Assembly: GCF_001758195.1 (NCBI RefSeq)
Contig: NZ_MASR01000001.1
Span: 930,001 to 994,000 of the forward strand
From: Pseudohongiella acticola
GTDB lineage: Bacteria; Pseudomonadota; Gammaproteobacteria; Pseudomonadales; Pseudohongiellaceae
Direction: 5' to 3'
Length of the DNA: 64,000 bases
Shown here in pieces: positions 10,023-18,143 of this stretch (positions within the stretch are counted from its first letter, which is position 1; every line of letters begins with the position of its first letter). The notes beneath the pieces were generated by a model. The model ran no database searches, was not told where the DNA came from, and worked only from the letters and a program-made list of their open reading frames with translations. Made by a program: the position numbers and the translations under genes.

Positions 10023-10985
10023 ATGCTTTCACGAGTTGCAGAAAACATATACTGGCTGGCCCGCTATATCGAGCGTGCTGAAGATACCGCACGACTGCTG
10101 AGCGTAAACAGCAACCTGATGCTCGACCTGCCCCGCGCTACACAGCTCGGCTGGGCAGAGATCATCGCCATTACCGGTCACGGTGAACTGTTTGACGAAC
10201 TCTACCCACATCGCGACGAAGCCAGCGTGCTGTCTTTCATCTGCAGTGACCGGCGTTATTCCGGCTCCATTATCAGCTCCCTGTCCGCTGCCCGGGAAAA
10301 CCTGCGCACAACACGCGACGTCATTCCACGCGAAATCTGGGAAGAGATCAATCAGCTTTATCTGGGCGTTCGTGAAATGGTCGACTCCGGCGTCACGCCG
10401 CGCAAGCGCGATGCATTTCTGCGCCGTGTCATTCGTAGCTGCCAAACTGTCAACGGCCTGATCGAAGGCTCCTTGAGTTATACCCAGGTGCGCACGTTTC
10501 TTATGCTCGGACGCCAGCTTGAGCGCGCCGATATGACGACCCGTATTATCGACGTGCGTTCCGCCAACCTGCTACCACGTAGTCCGGGTGAATTGACCCC
10601 TTTTGAAAACCTGCAGTGGATGAGTGTGCTTAAATCGCTCACCGGGTATCAAATGTACCGCCAGCATGTACGCTTACGAATTCGCGGCCCTGATGTACTC
10701 AGTTTTTTGCTGCAGAACCGCAATTTTCCCCGTGCCGTTGCCTGCAGTCTAGAACGACTGGCCAATGCCCTGTCGACTTTGCCGCGCAATGAAACCGCAC
10801 TCAATGAAGTGGAAACCTGCCGCACACACCTGGCCGAAGCTGCTATCTCGGTGCTTGCTGCCGAGCCTGATCGCCTTCATGCATTCGTCGATGAAATTCA
10901 GATCGACTTCACTGATTTGCACGAAGCCATACGAAAAACCTATTTTGATGGTCCGGCGGAGCTCACTCAGGAGCAAAAGCAGTAG
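10023..10985 (+). CDS. Alpha-E domain protein
   Basis: A 320-residue all-helical protein beginning MLSRVAENIYWLARYIERAED, the diagnostic start of the alpha-E family; a second copy of the pattern appears later (FLMLGRQLERADMTTRII). Alpha-E proteins have no known catalytic activity of their own and always accompany circularly permuted ATP-grasp proteins, often fused as at 2365-4983. The ATG at 10023 was chosen because it lies one base after the stop of the ATP-grasp gene and starts exactly at the conserved motif; the frame is open 15 codons further upstream but that part overlaps the ATP-grasp gene and shows no family similarity. Confidence 0.93.
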   Translation: MLSRVAENIYWLARYIERAEDTARLLSVNSNLMLDLPRATQLGWAEIIAITGHGELFDELYPHRDEASVLSFICSDRRYSGSIISSLSAARENLRTTRDVIPREIWEEINQLYLGVREMVDSGVTPRKRDAFLRRVIRSCQTVNGLIEGSLSYTQVRTFLMLGRQLERADMTTRIIDVRSANLLPRSPGELTPFENLQWMSVLKSLTGYQMYRQHVRLRIRGPDVLSFLLQNRNFPRAVACSLERLANALSTLPRNETALNEVETCRTHLAEAAISVLAAEPDRLHAFVDEIQIDFTDLHEAIRKTYFDGPAELTQEQKQ

Positions 10986-10988
10986 TCG

Positions 10989-12125
10989 ATGAAAGTCCTC
11001 GGCAAATCATACAGCCATGTACACCATTGTCAGTGTGGACAGTTATTGTTTTTCGACAATTCTGTCTGCCTGGTCTGTGGTGCCGCTGTTGCCTACCATC
11101 CTGAACTGGGGCAGGTAACAAGCCTGGAACCGGCCAAGCACTCGGATGCAGATTCAGAGCTGTGGCATATTCATGGTGAACCCGCCAGTATCCGACGCCG
11201 CTACAGTCGTTGTGCCAATCTTAACTCACCGGCATTGTGCAACTGGCTGATCACCGATGTGCGCACGGGCAATCTTTGTACCGCCTGCGCACTCAATATT
11301 ACCATCCCGGACCTGAGCCATTCCGATAACGCCGACTACTGGCAAGCCTGCGAAGGTGCCAAACGCCAGCTGGTCGCGCAACTCATCATGCTCGGCCTGT
11401 CAGTGCATAACCGAACAATCGACCCCTATCGCGGCCTGGGCTTTGAGCTGTTGCGCTGGCAGCAGGGAGAACCCCCGGTGATGACCGGGCATAAAGACGG
11501 TATTATCACCCTCGACATTATGGAAGCCGACCCTGCACATCGGGAGCAATTGCGACAGCAGATGCACGAGCCCTACCGTACCCTGCTTGGCCATTTCCGA
11601 CACGAATCAGGTCACTATTACTGGGATTTACTGGTACGCGACACGGCCTGGCTGAAACCCTGTCGCGAGTTCTTTGGCGACGAGCGGCTGAATTACAGTG
11701 TAGCACTGCAACAACACTACCAGAGCGGCCCGTCTCCGGATTGGCAGTCAACTTATATCAGCAGTTACGCCGCCTCTCACCCCTGGGAAGACTGGGCTGA
11801 AACCTGGGCGCACTACCTGCACATGACCGATACGCTGAGCGCGGCTGAGCAGTTCGGGATTGCCGTTGATACGCTGAGTTTCCGTACCGATCCATTTACC
11901 GAAACCGACCTCGAAGATTGCCCGTTTCAATGCCGTGACAAACAGTCAACCTCGCGCTTTCTGGACAACGTCAATCAGTGGGTAAGACTGAGCAGTGTGC
12001 TCAACGTGCTGTCGCGCAGCATGGGCCAGCCTGACAGCTACCCCTTTGTATTGACACTGGCAAGCCTGCGCAAGATGTATATGGTGCATACTGTCATTGC
12101 GCAGACCAGCCCAAACGGCAGATAA
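10989..12125 (+). CDS. Zinc-ribbon putative zinc-binding metallopeptidase
   Basis: A 378-residue protein of the putative zinc-binding peptidase family. The N-terminus carries a zinc ribbon (HHCQCGQLLFF ... SVCLVCG), followed by a second cysteine group (RCANLN, ALCNW, LCTACALN). The peptidase centre is visible as HFRHESGHYYWD (an HExxH-type HESGH) with FFGDERLNY and ASHPWEDWAETWAHYLHM downstream as probable further ligand or active-site segments. It begins 3 bases after the alpha-E stop, so it is very likely co-transcribed with the ATP-grasp and alpha-E genes and may cleave or process the product of the ligases. In related loci of other bacteria this place can be taken by a proteasome-like (Anbu) peptidase. 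Confidence 0.9.
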   Translation: MKVLGKSYSHVHHCQCGQLLFFDNSVCLVCGAAVAYHPELGQVTSLEPAKHSDADSELWHIHGEPASIRRRYSRCANLNSPALCNWLITDVRTGNLCTACALNITIPDLSHSDNADYWQACEGAKRQLVAQLIMLGLSVHNRTIDPYRGLGFELLRWQQGEPPVMTGHKDGIITLDIMEADPAHREQLRQQMHEPYRTLLGHFRHESGHYYWDLLVRDTAWLKPCREFFGDERLNYSVALQQHYQSGPSPDWQSTYISSYAASHPWEDWAETWAHYLHMTDTLSAAEQFGIAVDTLSFRTDPFTETDLEDCPFQCRDKQSTSRFLDNVNQWVRLSSVLNVLSRSMGQPDSYPFVLTLASLRKMYMVHTVIAQTSPNGR

Positions 12126-12222
12126 AGCTTGTGCAATCCATGACCAGATGGGCACAATGAACTTCGATGGCAGTAATCAACGCTGAATAGCGCCAAACAC
12201 CTTGCCCGGAGGCTCAAACACC

Positions 12223-13383
12223 ATGACTCCCTGTCGTTCCCTGGTCTCTTTATTAACCACGGTCACGATTATCGCGATGCTGAATTCGAGCGTGGCCCAG
12301 GCACAGAGGCCTGATGCGCCGCCCTCAGACAACGCAAGACCCATCGATCTGGCTATTGTCGGCCCGATGGTGGGAACCAGTTTCTATGTCGGCATGCAGT
12401 TTATCGCTGGCGTCAATGCAGCCATCAGCACATTGACCGATGGCACGCTACTGGGACGGCCGGTTCGTATTAAAGAATACGATGACCGCTGCCGGCAGGC
12501 GATCGCTGAGAAGCTGTCTCTTGAGATAGTACAACAGCCACCTCACGTAATAATCGGTCACTCCTGCTCAGCCACGACCATTGCCGCTGCGCCGGTTTAT
12601 GCCGCCCATGACATTCTACAAATCACACCATCCTCTACCGCGCCGGCGGTCACTGAAATGGGGATTTCCAGCATTTTCCGCATGATAGGACGCGATGACG
12701 CTCAGGGTCAGATGGCCGCTGACTGGCTTGCGACCCATCATTCTGGCGAAAAACTGGGTTTCTTTCGCTCATTTAATGATTACTCAATGGGCCTGACCAA
12801 CTCCGCCATCGCAGAATTGAGCAACCATGGTATTGAACCCACTCTTGTTGTGCAAAGCGCCGCTTCTGCAACATCCTATCTTAACGAAATCATGCAATTC
12901 ATGGCAGCAGACATTGATGTTGTGTACCTGGTTGGCGGTGCGCTGGACAGCGGCGTTTTTGTCCGCCAGGCCCGGCAGGTGGCCGCGCCGTTTAACATTA
13001 TCAGCAGCGATACGCTGGTGTCGTCAATATTCATGGAAACGGCAGGCGCGGCGGCTGACGGCATCCCGTTCACCTCCCCCGCTGACGTCACACGACTGGC
13101 TGATGAAGATCTGAACGGAAGCGCAGTCGCAGCCATCAAGTCACTGGGATTTGATGCCGAGGGGTACACCTTATTGGCCTATGCTGCCACTGAGGTCTGG
13201 CTAGAAGGCGTTCGCCGGGCACAAAGCCTGCAGGCCGAAGCGGTCGCCAACGCCATTCGTGCAGAACCTCTGAACACCGTTCTGGGCACCATTAGCTTTG
13301 AAGCCAATGGCGACATCAGCACGCCCTACCCGGCGTTTTCCTGGTTCAACTGGCAGGCGGGGCAACGTGTTCCTCTCGACTGA
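12223..13383 (+). CDS. Periplasmic ligand-binding protein (Peripla_BP_6, branched-chain-amino-acid-like)
   Basis: A 386-residue secreted type-I periplasmic binding protein. A signal peptide is clear (MTPCRSLVSLLTTVTIIAM, ending AQA). The mature part has the usual fold signatures: LAIVGPMVGTSFYVGMQFIAGVNAA, VIIGHSCSATTIAAAPVYAAHDI and ISSIFRMIGRDDAQGQ. The ATG at 12223 is preferred because GGAGG (12208-12212) lies 10 bases before it; a TTG seven codons upstream is the alternative. No ABC permease or ATPase follows. Instead the next gene is a membrane diguanylate cyclase that overlaps its end by 17 bases, suggesting the protein presents a ligand to that sensor, in the manner of TorT for TorS. 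Confidence 0.9.
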   Translation: MTPCRSLVSLLTTVTIIAMLNSSVAQAQRPDAPPSDNARPIDLAIVGPMVGTSFYVGMQFIAGVNAAISTLTDGTLLGRPVRIKEYDDRCRQAIAEKLSLEIVQQPPHVIIGHSCSATTIAAAPVYAAHDILQITPSSTAPAVTEMGISSIFRMIGRDDAQGQMAADWLATHHSGEKLGFFRSFNDYSMGLTNSAIAELSNHGIEPTLVVQSAASATSYLNEIMQFMAADIDVVYLVGGALDSGVFVRQARQVAAPFNIISSDTLVSSIFMETAGAAADGIPFTSPADVTRLADEDLNGSAVAAIKSLGFDAEGYTLLAYAATEVWLEGVRRAQSLQAEAVANAIRAEPLNTVLGTISFEANGDISTPYPAFSWFNWQAGQRVPLD

Positions 13384-15181
13384 TTCGCCGCTGCGCAAGC
13401 GGGTGGCTGCGCTGGGCATACGCGCCAGCTTTTTGCTGGGCATCACCGCGATGGCCGTCTTCATGATTCTGGTCACGGCCATTGCATTATTGACGTCGAC
13501 CCTGATGACGCGCGGCGTTGGCGACATTCTGGATAACCGACTGCCGTCAACACTGGCTAGCGTCAATGCCGAAAAGGCCGTTGACACACTGGCCGCAGCC
13601 GGCTCCCTACTCGTTTCCGTTCGCAGCAGCCAGGCACGAGAAACAGCATTTGCGCGAGTTGCGCGGGCACAGTCAGACCTGCAATTGGCCCTGGATGACC
13701 TGGTCGTCACACAGGGAGCCGATTCCGCGGCGGAAGTCATTCGGCTGAGTCACGCCCTTAACCTGAATCTGGAGAACTTGCGTGCACTGGCGGACCAGAG
13801 GCTGAGCCTGATCGACGAGCAGATTGCTGCACGAGGGAGGTTGTTGAGCATTCTGCAGGCATTCCAGCAGAACCTGACCCATCGCATCAGAATACTGGAA
13901 GGAGACAGTGACGTCATTCGTCTGCTCGGTAGCCGATCAGAACCTCCTACGCAACAGATTGCTGCACTGGCCACCGACACGGCTCCTCTCATACCACTCG
14001 CCAGCTTCTACGCCGATATCGAGTCGGTCGGCGGCCGGTTGCTGGCAGCCGGACAAGATCCCAGTGCAACAACCTTGGCATTGTCGGAGCAGGTGGTCGA
14101 AGCCACCCTGAGCAACGCGCGGGAAACACTGCAAAAGTTGTCGTCGGACCTTGCATCGGCCCTGCAGTCGCGATTTCTGGAAATGCAGGAACTGAGTACT
14201 GGCTCCGAAGGTATTATAGAGCTCAGGCGCAGCGAGCTGACGCTTCTGGAAACAGGGGAAAATTGGAACCAGGATAACCAGCGTATCATCAATCAGGTCA
14301 ACGCCGAGGTAGACAGCCTGGTCAACCAGGAACTGGCTGAAATAGACAATGCTGGAGAGGCTGTGGCCTGGACCGGCCAGGTTTTTCTGATACTGCTATT
14401 AGGCATCACGATCACCGGACTATTGGGCCTTGCCGCTTTTTTCTATTTTCATGTGATTCGCCATCTTATCGACCGGATAAGCACGCTAAGCAATGCCATG
14501 CAAATGATTGCAGCCGGACACTACGATGTTGCGCTGCCGCCTGAGGGCAACGACGAACTGGGCAGACTGGGCCGCGCCGTGCACACATTCCGCGATGTCG
14601 GCCAGAGCACTGCAATACGGGAACAACAGTTACAGATACTGAATGCCGAACTGGAAAAACTGTCCATCTCCGACGCGCTGACTGGCCTGGCCAACAGACG
14701 TTGCTTTGATGATGTCCTGAATGACGAATGGGAACGTGCGATGCGTTCACAACAACCTTTGGCAGTATTGATGCTTGATGTTGACAATTTCAAGCGCTAC
14801 AACGATCGTTATGGTCATCTCGCCGGCGATCAGTGCCTGAAACATATAGCAACTGTACTGAAAGATCGCGTCTATCGAAGCACTGATCTGGCAGCGCGTT
14901 ATGGTGGCGAAGAGTTTGTAGTCATACTGGAAAACTGTGTAGCCGATGACGCTGTCAATATCGCGCAGCAGATTCGCATCGCCGTTGCCAACCTGAAGAT
15001 TACTCACGACGCAGCCATAGAACAGGTGGTGACTGTCAGTATCGGTGCGGCAGCCATGGTGCCGTCATATACCGAAGATATGACTCAGGAAAAACCCAGC
15101 GACACATTGTTGCGGATGGCAGACAATGCTCTCTATCGGGCCAAGGTAGCAGGACGAAACCGGGTAGAACTCGGCACCTGA
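13367..15181 (+). CDS. Membrane diguanylate cyclase with long periplasmic helical sensor, HAMP and GGDEF
   Basis: A predicted c-di-GMP synthase. The first membrane segment is about residues 17-45 (SFLLGITAMAVFMILVTAIA). A periplasmic, helix-rich region of about 290 residues follows, then a second membrane segment (VFLILLLGITITGLLGLAAF), a HAMP region (IDRISTLSNAMQMIAAGHYD) and GGDEF. The active site is GGEEF at about residue 513, with an RSTD inhibitory site five residues before it, so product feedback is expected. The GTG at 13367 (GGCGGGG just upstream) is the likely start; an in-frame ATG at 13298 lies inside the binding-protein gene. The bundle-type sensor following a binding-protein gene resembles TorS-type sensors, which read a periplasmic binding protein. 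Confidence 0.88.
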   Translation: MFLSTDSPLRKRVAALGIRASFLLGITAMAVFMILVTAIALLTSTLMTRGVGDILDNRLPSTLASVNAEKAVDTLAAAGSLLVSVRSSQARETAFARVARAQSDLQLALDDLVVTQGADSAAEVIRLSHALNLNLENLRALADQRLSLIDEQIAARGRLLSILQAFQQNLTHRIRILEGDSDVIRLLGSRSEPPTQQIAALATDTAPLIPLASFYADIESVGGRLLAAGQDPSATTLALSEQVVEATLSNARETLQKLSSDLASALQSRFLEMQELSTGSEGIIELRRSELTLLETGENWNQDNQRIINQVNAEVDSLVNQELAEIDNAGEAVAWTGQVFLILLLGITITGLLGLAAFFYFHVIRHLIDRISTLSNAMQMIAAGHYDVALPPEGNDELGRLGRAVHTFRDVGQSTAIREQQLQILNAELEKLSISDALTGLANRRCFDDVLNDEWERAMRSQQPLAVLMLDVDNFKRYNDRYGHLAGDQCLKHIATVLKDRVYRSTDLAARYGGEEFVVILENCVADDAVNIAQQIRIAVANLKITHDAAIEQVVTVSIGAAAMVPSYTEDMTQEKPSDTLLRMADNALYRAKVAGRNRVELGT

Positions 15182-15245
15182 GCCGGGGACACACATATTC
15201 AGCGGTCTTGACTGACATAGCCCCCACGGTCAGGGCACAGCCCGC

Positions 15246-15656
15246 CTACATCCACCGGCCCTGGAAATTAGCCGTTATCGACATCAAGTGGTCTTGCAAC
15301 GCCTCAACCTGACGGCACGGCAACCAGGCAATACGTTCCCGACCGGCAGCACTGTAAACCAGCAGTGCTGACATACCCCAAAGTCGCAACCAGGGCCCTT
15401 GCCGGACGCGCAAGGTCTGCATTTTGCAGGCAGGAATCCAACGCTGCTGTTGACCGAACAGACCATATCTAAGTGCGAGCCAGTCATCATTAACAAAATA
15501 GGCTCTTCGGCGCCAGCGCCCCCACACCAGCAGCGCAATCAGACTGGCCCCGACCGCCACCGTCAGCAGGGTCCAGAAAACATCACCACTGGTCGCCAGT
15601 CCCGCTATGATGGCGGTCATCGAGGTGAAAATAAACCAGGGCAGTGCCATACTCAT
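15246..15656 (-). CDS. Third bacterial PH-like (bPH2) domain, separated from its gene by an in-frame TAG
   Basis: A 136-codon stretch starting MSMALPWFIF with two hydrophobic helices (about residues 4-44) and one bPH2 domain (WRRRAYFVNDDWLALRYG, QQQRWIPACKMQTLRVRQG, LVYSAAG). It lies in exactly the same frame as the gene ending at 15681. Between them are only the stop TAG and eight sense codons (PVWQSFHP), which look like the usual linker leading into a further bPH2 domain. No ribosome site precedes the ATG at 15656. It is therefore best read as the last third of a three-domain YdbT-like protein cut by a nonsense codon, and may not be translated. Confidence 0.55.
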   Translation of the reverse strand: MSMALPWFIFTSMTAIIAGLATSGDVFWTLLTVAVGASLIALLVWGRWRRRAYFVNDDWLALRYGLFGQQQRWIPACKMQTLRVRQGPWLRLWGMSALLVYSAAGRERIAWLPCRQVEALQDHLMSITANFQGRWM

Positions 15657-15680
15657 GGGATGAAAAGACTGCCAGACCGG

Positions 15681-16724
15681 CTAGGACAAACGCAAGGTTT
15701 GCCAGAGCTGGCTCTCTCGGTCATGATCAAGCACCGGAATAAAAAACGTTTTCGCCTGTTTCATTGTGTCGGGTCGTCCTGACTGATCAATGCGCAGCGA
15801 TTTTCGCTTGAGCAGACGCGCGACCAGGCCCTGGCTCCATACCAGACGCTGCAAGCGAATGTATTGAAAACTACGGCTGACGATAGTCAGCAGCCCGGCA
15901 CGGGTCTGATATCGTTGCCCGGCCACCGTCAGCGTAAAACCGTGGTAACGAATAATGGCAATCAACACGGACAGGCCAATAACGATGGCCAGTATCAGCA
16001 TCAGTGCGGCACTCCATAACGACACATTCTGCAGCACACTGCCACCATTAAGCGTAGCGTAACTGAGACCTTCCAGCCGAGGCAACACCCACTCATCAAC
16101 CAGATCGAACTGCGACAATAAATAGCCCGCGACGGGAAATACCAGTAGCACAGGGTTGTGAATCAGACCAAATCGGGCGAGCTCACGTGCCGGCAACACC
16201 ATTTCAAGATTCGTCGTTGATGAGGCAGATGTTTCTCCATTGAACGTCTCCCGGTCAGCATGAGGTACCCGCCTGTGTTGCATCATGGCCTGTTTGAGTG
16301 ATTCGGCATGGGTATGGGTCAGGCCTGCCAACTCCACTTCCCGACCCTGTGATCCCGCGCTTTCCACACCCAACACAGCCTGACTGAAAGGCCGGAAGTA
16401 CCAGGGCTGGCGGATATCAGCCTGCTGAATACGCTCGTACTCCAGAGTCAGTTGCCGGCGCTTGAAGATACCCTCGCGCAGATGCAGTGTGTCCTCGGTG
16501 GCGCAATATCGAAAAAACCACCATGACGCCGCCGCATGAGCCACAATCAGTACCGGCAGAGCCACAGCAATCGCCCACAGCAGAGTCGTACGAAGTTGCT
16601 CGCCACCGGTGACAATAACAACCAGCAACGGCAGCAGATTGAGGGCATGTCGCGCAAACAGCACCAGTGTGCGCCCGATAAAATAAATCAGCGCCCACAG
16701 AGATACGCGCTCAAAGCTGGTCAT
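15681..16724 (-). CDS. YdbT-like membrane protein with two bacterial PH domains
   Basis: A 347-residue inner-membrane protein. Two helices (about residues 8-70) precede a bPH2 domain (CATEDTLHLREGIFKRRQLTL, YERIQQADIRQPWYFRPF), and two more helices (about residues 170-255) precede a second one (HGFTLTVAGQRYQTRAGLL, IRLQRLVWSQGLV). The function of the family is poorly known; some YdbS/YdbT members protect against membrane-active compounds. The ATG at 16724 has a GGAGG site 5-6 bases upstream and overlaps the end of the YdbS-like gene by 14 bases. The stop TAG at 15683-15681 is followed in the same frame by a third bPH2 domain, so the protein is probably truncated from a usual length of about 490 residues. 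Confidence 0.85.
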   Translation of the reverse strand: MTSFERVSLWALIYFIGRTLVLFARHALNLLPLLVVIVTGGEQLRTTLLWAIAVALPVLIVAHAAASWWFFRYCATEDTLHLREGIFKRRQLTLEYERIQQADIRQPWYFRPFSQAVLGVESAGSQGREVELAGLTHTHAESLKQAMMQHRRVPHADRETFNGETSASSTTNLEMVLPARELARFGLIHNPVLLVFPVAGYLLSQFDLVDEWVLPRLEGLSYATLNGGSVLQNVSLWSAALMLILAIVIGLSVLIAIIRYHGFTLTVAGQRYQTRAGLLTIVSRSFQYIRLQRLVWSQGLVARLLKRKSLRIDQSGRPDTMKQAKTFFIPVLDHDRESQLWQTLRLS

Positions 16725-17205
16725 CGACTGCCTCCGTAGCATCGGGCTGCGCGTCGATTTTCTGCAGCAGGCCGTCACGAATGCCTTCTGCGCGAGGTAG
16801 TGGCAACCCTGGCACCGTCAGATCGGAGCTTTTACCACCCGCGGTATAAATGACCAGCCGTGCAATTTTCAGCCAACGTTCCAGCGGCCCCTGAGTGATT
16901 TCAACATGTTGAATGCGGTTAAGAGTGACTACCGTCTGCGTACGCCAAAGTGCACCGGTGCGAAAATACACTGCCCTGGGCTGCACAACGTATCCGGTCA
17001 GCCGGTATCGTTTATTGACCCAAACTGTCATCAGCGTTATCGCCGGCAGCAGAACGACCATGGCAGCGAACGCGCCATGCCACGGTGCAACTGCCGGAAT
17101 TGCGATACTCAGAAGCACGCACAGAATCAGAAGCAGTACGGTATCAATCAGGATGACCACTCGCAGCAGGGTTTTATAGGCAGGGTCCACGGGGAGATAT
17201 TCCAT
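16711..17205 (-). CDS. YdbS-like membrane protein with one bacterial PH domain
   Basis: A 164-residue inner-membrane protein with two hydrophobic helices (about residues 14-57: VILIDTVLLLILCVLLSIAI, then AAMVVLLPAITLMTVW) and a C-terminal bPH2 domain (KRYRLTGYVVQPRAVYFRTG, VVTLNRIQHVEITQGPLER, LVIYTAGGKSSDLTVPGLP). Small single-domain members of this type are regularly encoded just before the multi-domain YdbT partner, as here, with a 14-base overlap. The two proteins probably form a complex in the membrane. Confidence 0.88.
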   Translation of the reverse strand: MEYLPVDPAYKTLLRVVILIDTVLLLILCVLLSIAIPAVAPWHGAFAAMVVLLPAITLMTVWVNKRYRLTGYVVQPRAVYFRTGALWRTQTVVTLNRIQHVEITQGPLERWLKIARLVIYTAGGKSSDLTVPGLPLPRAEGIRDGLLQKIDAQPDATEAVDDQL

Positions 17206-17249
17206 TAACTGTCACTCGTCCTTTGCTATTTTTTTAAACATATTACGTG

Positions 17250-17381
17250 ATGACCGCAGCGGCCCGCCGCAAAACCTTTGAAAAGGTTGGTATGACACGA
17301 CAGCAATCCGTGTTTGCCGCTTTCGACTTCTGGGTCAAGGCCGCGCTAGATCCGGACAAACTCGCCAGTGCCAGATGGTAA
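17250..17381 (+). CDS. Possible small protein (43 residues), unrecognised
   Basis: An ATG-to-TAA frame of 43 codons filling the otherwise empty 176-base gap between two minus-strand genes. It has an even, protein-like composition, with a basic N-terminal half (MTAAARRKTFEKVG) and an aromatic-rich middle (SVFAAFDFWVKAAL). It ends one base before the YiiX-like gene on the other strand. There is no clear ribosome site (the upstream sequence is T-rich). I do not recognise it; it may be chance. Confidence 0.25.
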   Translation: MTAAARRKTFEKVGMTRQQSVFAAFDFWVKAALDPDKLASARW

Positions 17382-18101
17382 TCAGGGCTGATTCCGTATG
17401 GTAAAGCCGTGTTCAATAGTCGGTTTGACGATATTGAAGTAAGGTGACAAATCAAAATCACCCGGCACATAGTGAGTAAAGTGACGTGCCACTTTCACCT
17501 GTTCGCCCTGCTTGTCTTCAACCCGTATCCAGTCCGGCAAAATAGGGTAGCCCACCTCCAGGTAGGCCTCGGCAATCAACGTTGAACAAATCGCCCGTGT
17601 CGGCTCGCCGCTACCGAAGGTGATCATGTCGCGGCGGTACCTGACCGGCACCGCAGGGCTTTGTACCAGATAGCGCGCCAGATCAAAAATGTTCTTCAGG
17701 TCGTAAACATGCCCCAGCCTGGCCCGGGCAAACTCAATAATGTTATGCCTGTCGGCATCACTCAGACCAATCGGCCGGCATATACGAAGGTTGTACTGTT
17801 CATATTTACGCAGAGCGACCTGCGTCACCCCATTATTGATATCAGCCTCAATCAGGTTGGGTACATCAGGGTCAGGCTGACTCCCACCCACATACAGGCA
17901 GGCATGCGACCAGGTAGACTGTGTCAGGTATTTGATGGCGGTACTGATATGACTGTTACCATCCACCAGCACAATATCTGCCGGCTGCAAGGTCTGCATG
18001 ATTTCCTGTAATGGCAAGCGGCTCAAGCGTTCATAGCCAGGACGTGGCTTGCTGAGATAGGCAGCAAGACGGCGGCCTATCGCGCGGGAAATCGAATTCA
18101 T
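17382..18101 (-). CDS. YiiX/YebB-like permuted papain-fold (NlpC/P60-related) protein
   Basis: A 239-residue protein of the YiiX-type permuted papain fold. The histidine is in STWSHACLYVG, an acidic position follows in NLIEADINNG, and the probable nucleophile cysteine is in TRAICSTLIAEAYLEVGY, giving the permuted His-before-Cys order. LQPADIVLVDGNSHISTAIKYL is the typical opening of the domain. Related proteins are amidases, acyltransferases or peptidases, and this family is often linked to lipid-like or amide substrates. There is no obvious signal peptide. It is not clearly in an operon: 42 bases separate it from the end of the sensor gene upstream, in the same direction. Confidence 0.85.
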   Translation of the reverse strand: MNSISRAIGRRLAAYLSKPRPGYERLSRLPLQEIMQTLQPADIVLVDGNSHISTAIKYLTQSTWSHACLYVGGSQPDPDVPNLIEADINNGVTQVALRKYEQYNLRICRPIGLSDADRHNIIEFARARLGHVYDLKNIFDLARYLVQSPAVPVRYRRDMITFGSGEPTRAICSTLIAEAYLEVGYPILPDWIRVEDKQGEQVKVARHFTHYVPGDFDLSPYFNIVKPTIEHGFTIRNQP

Positions 18102-18143
18102 ATTAACGGTATCTCTGGCAAAAGGTGGCTCAGACGTTTTGTC

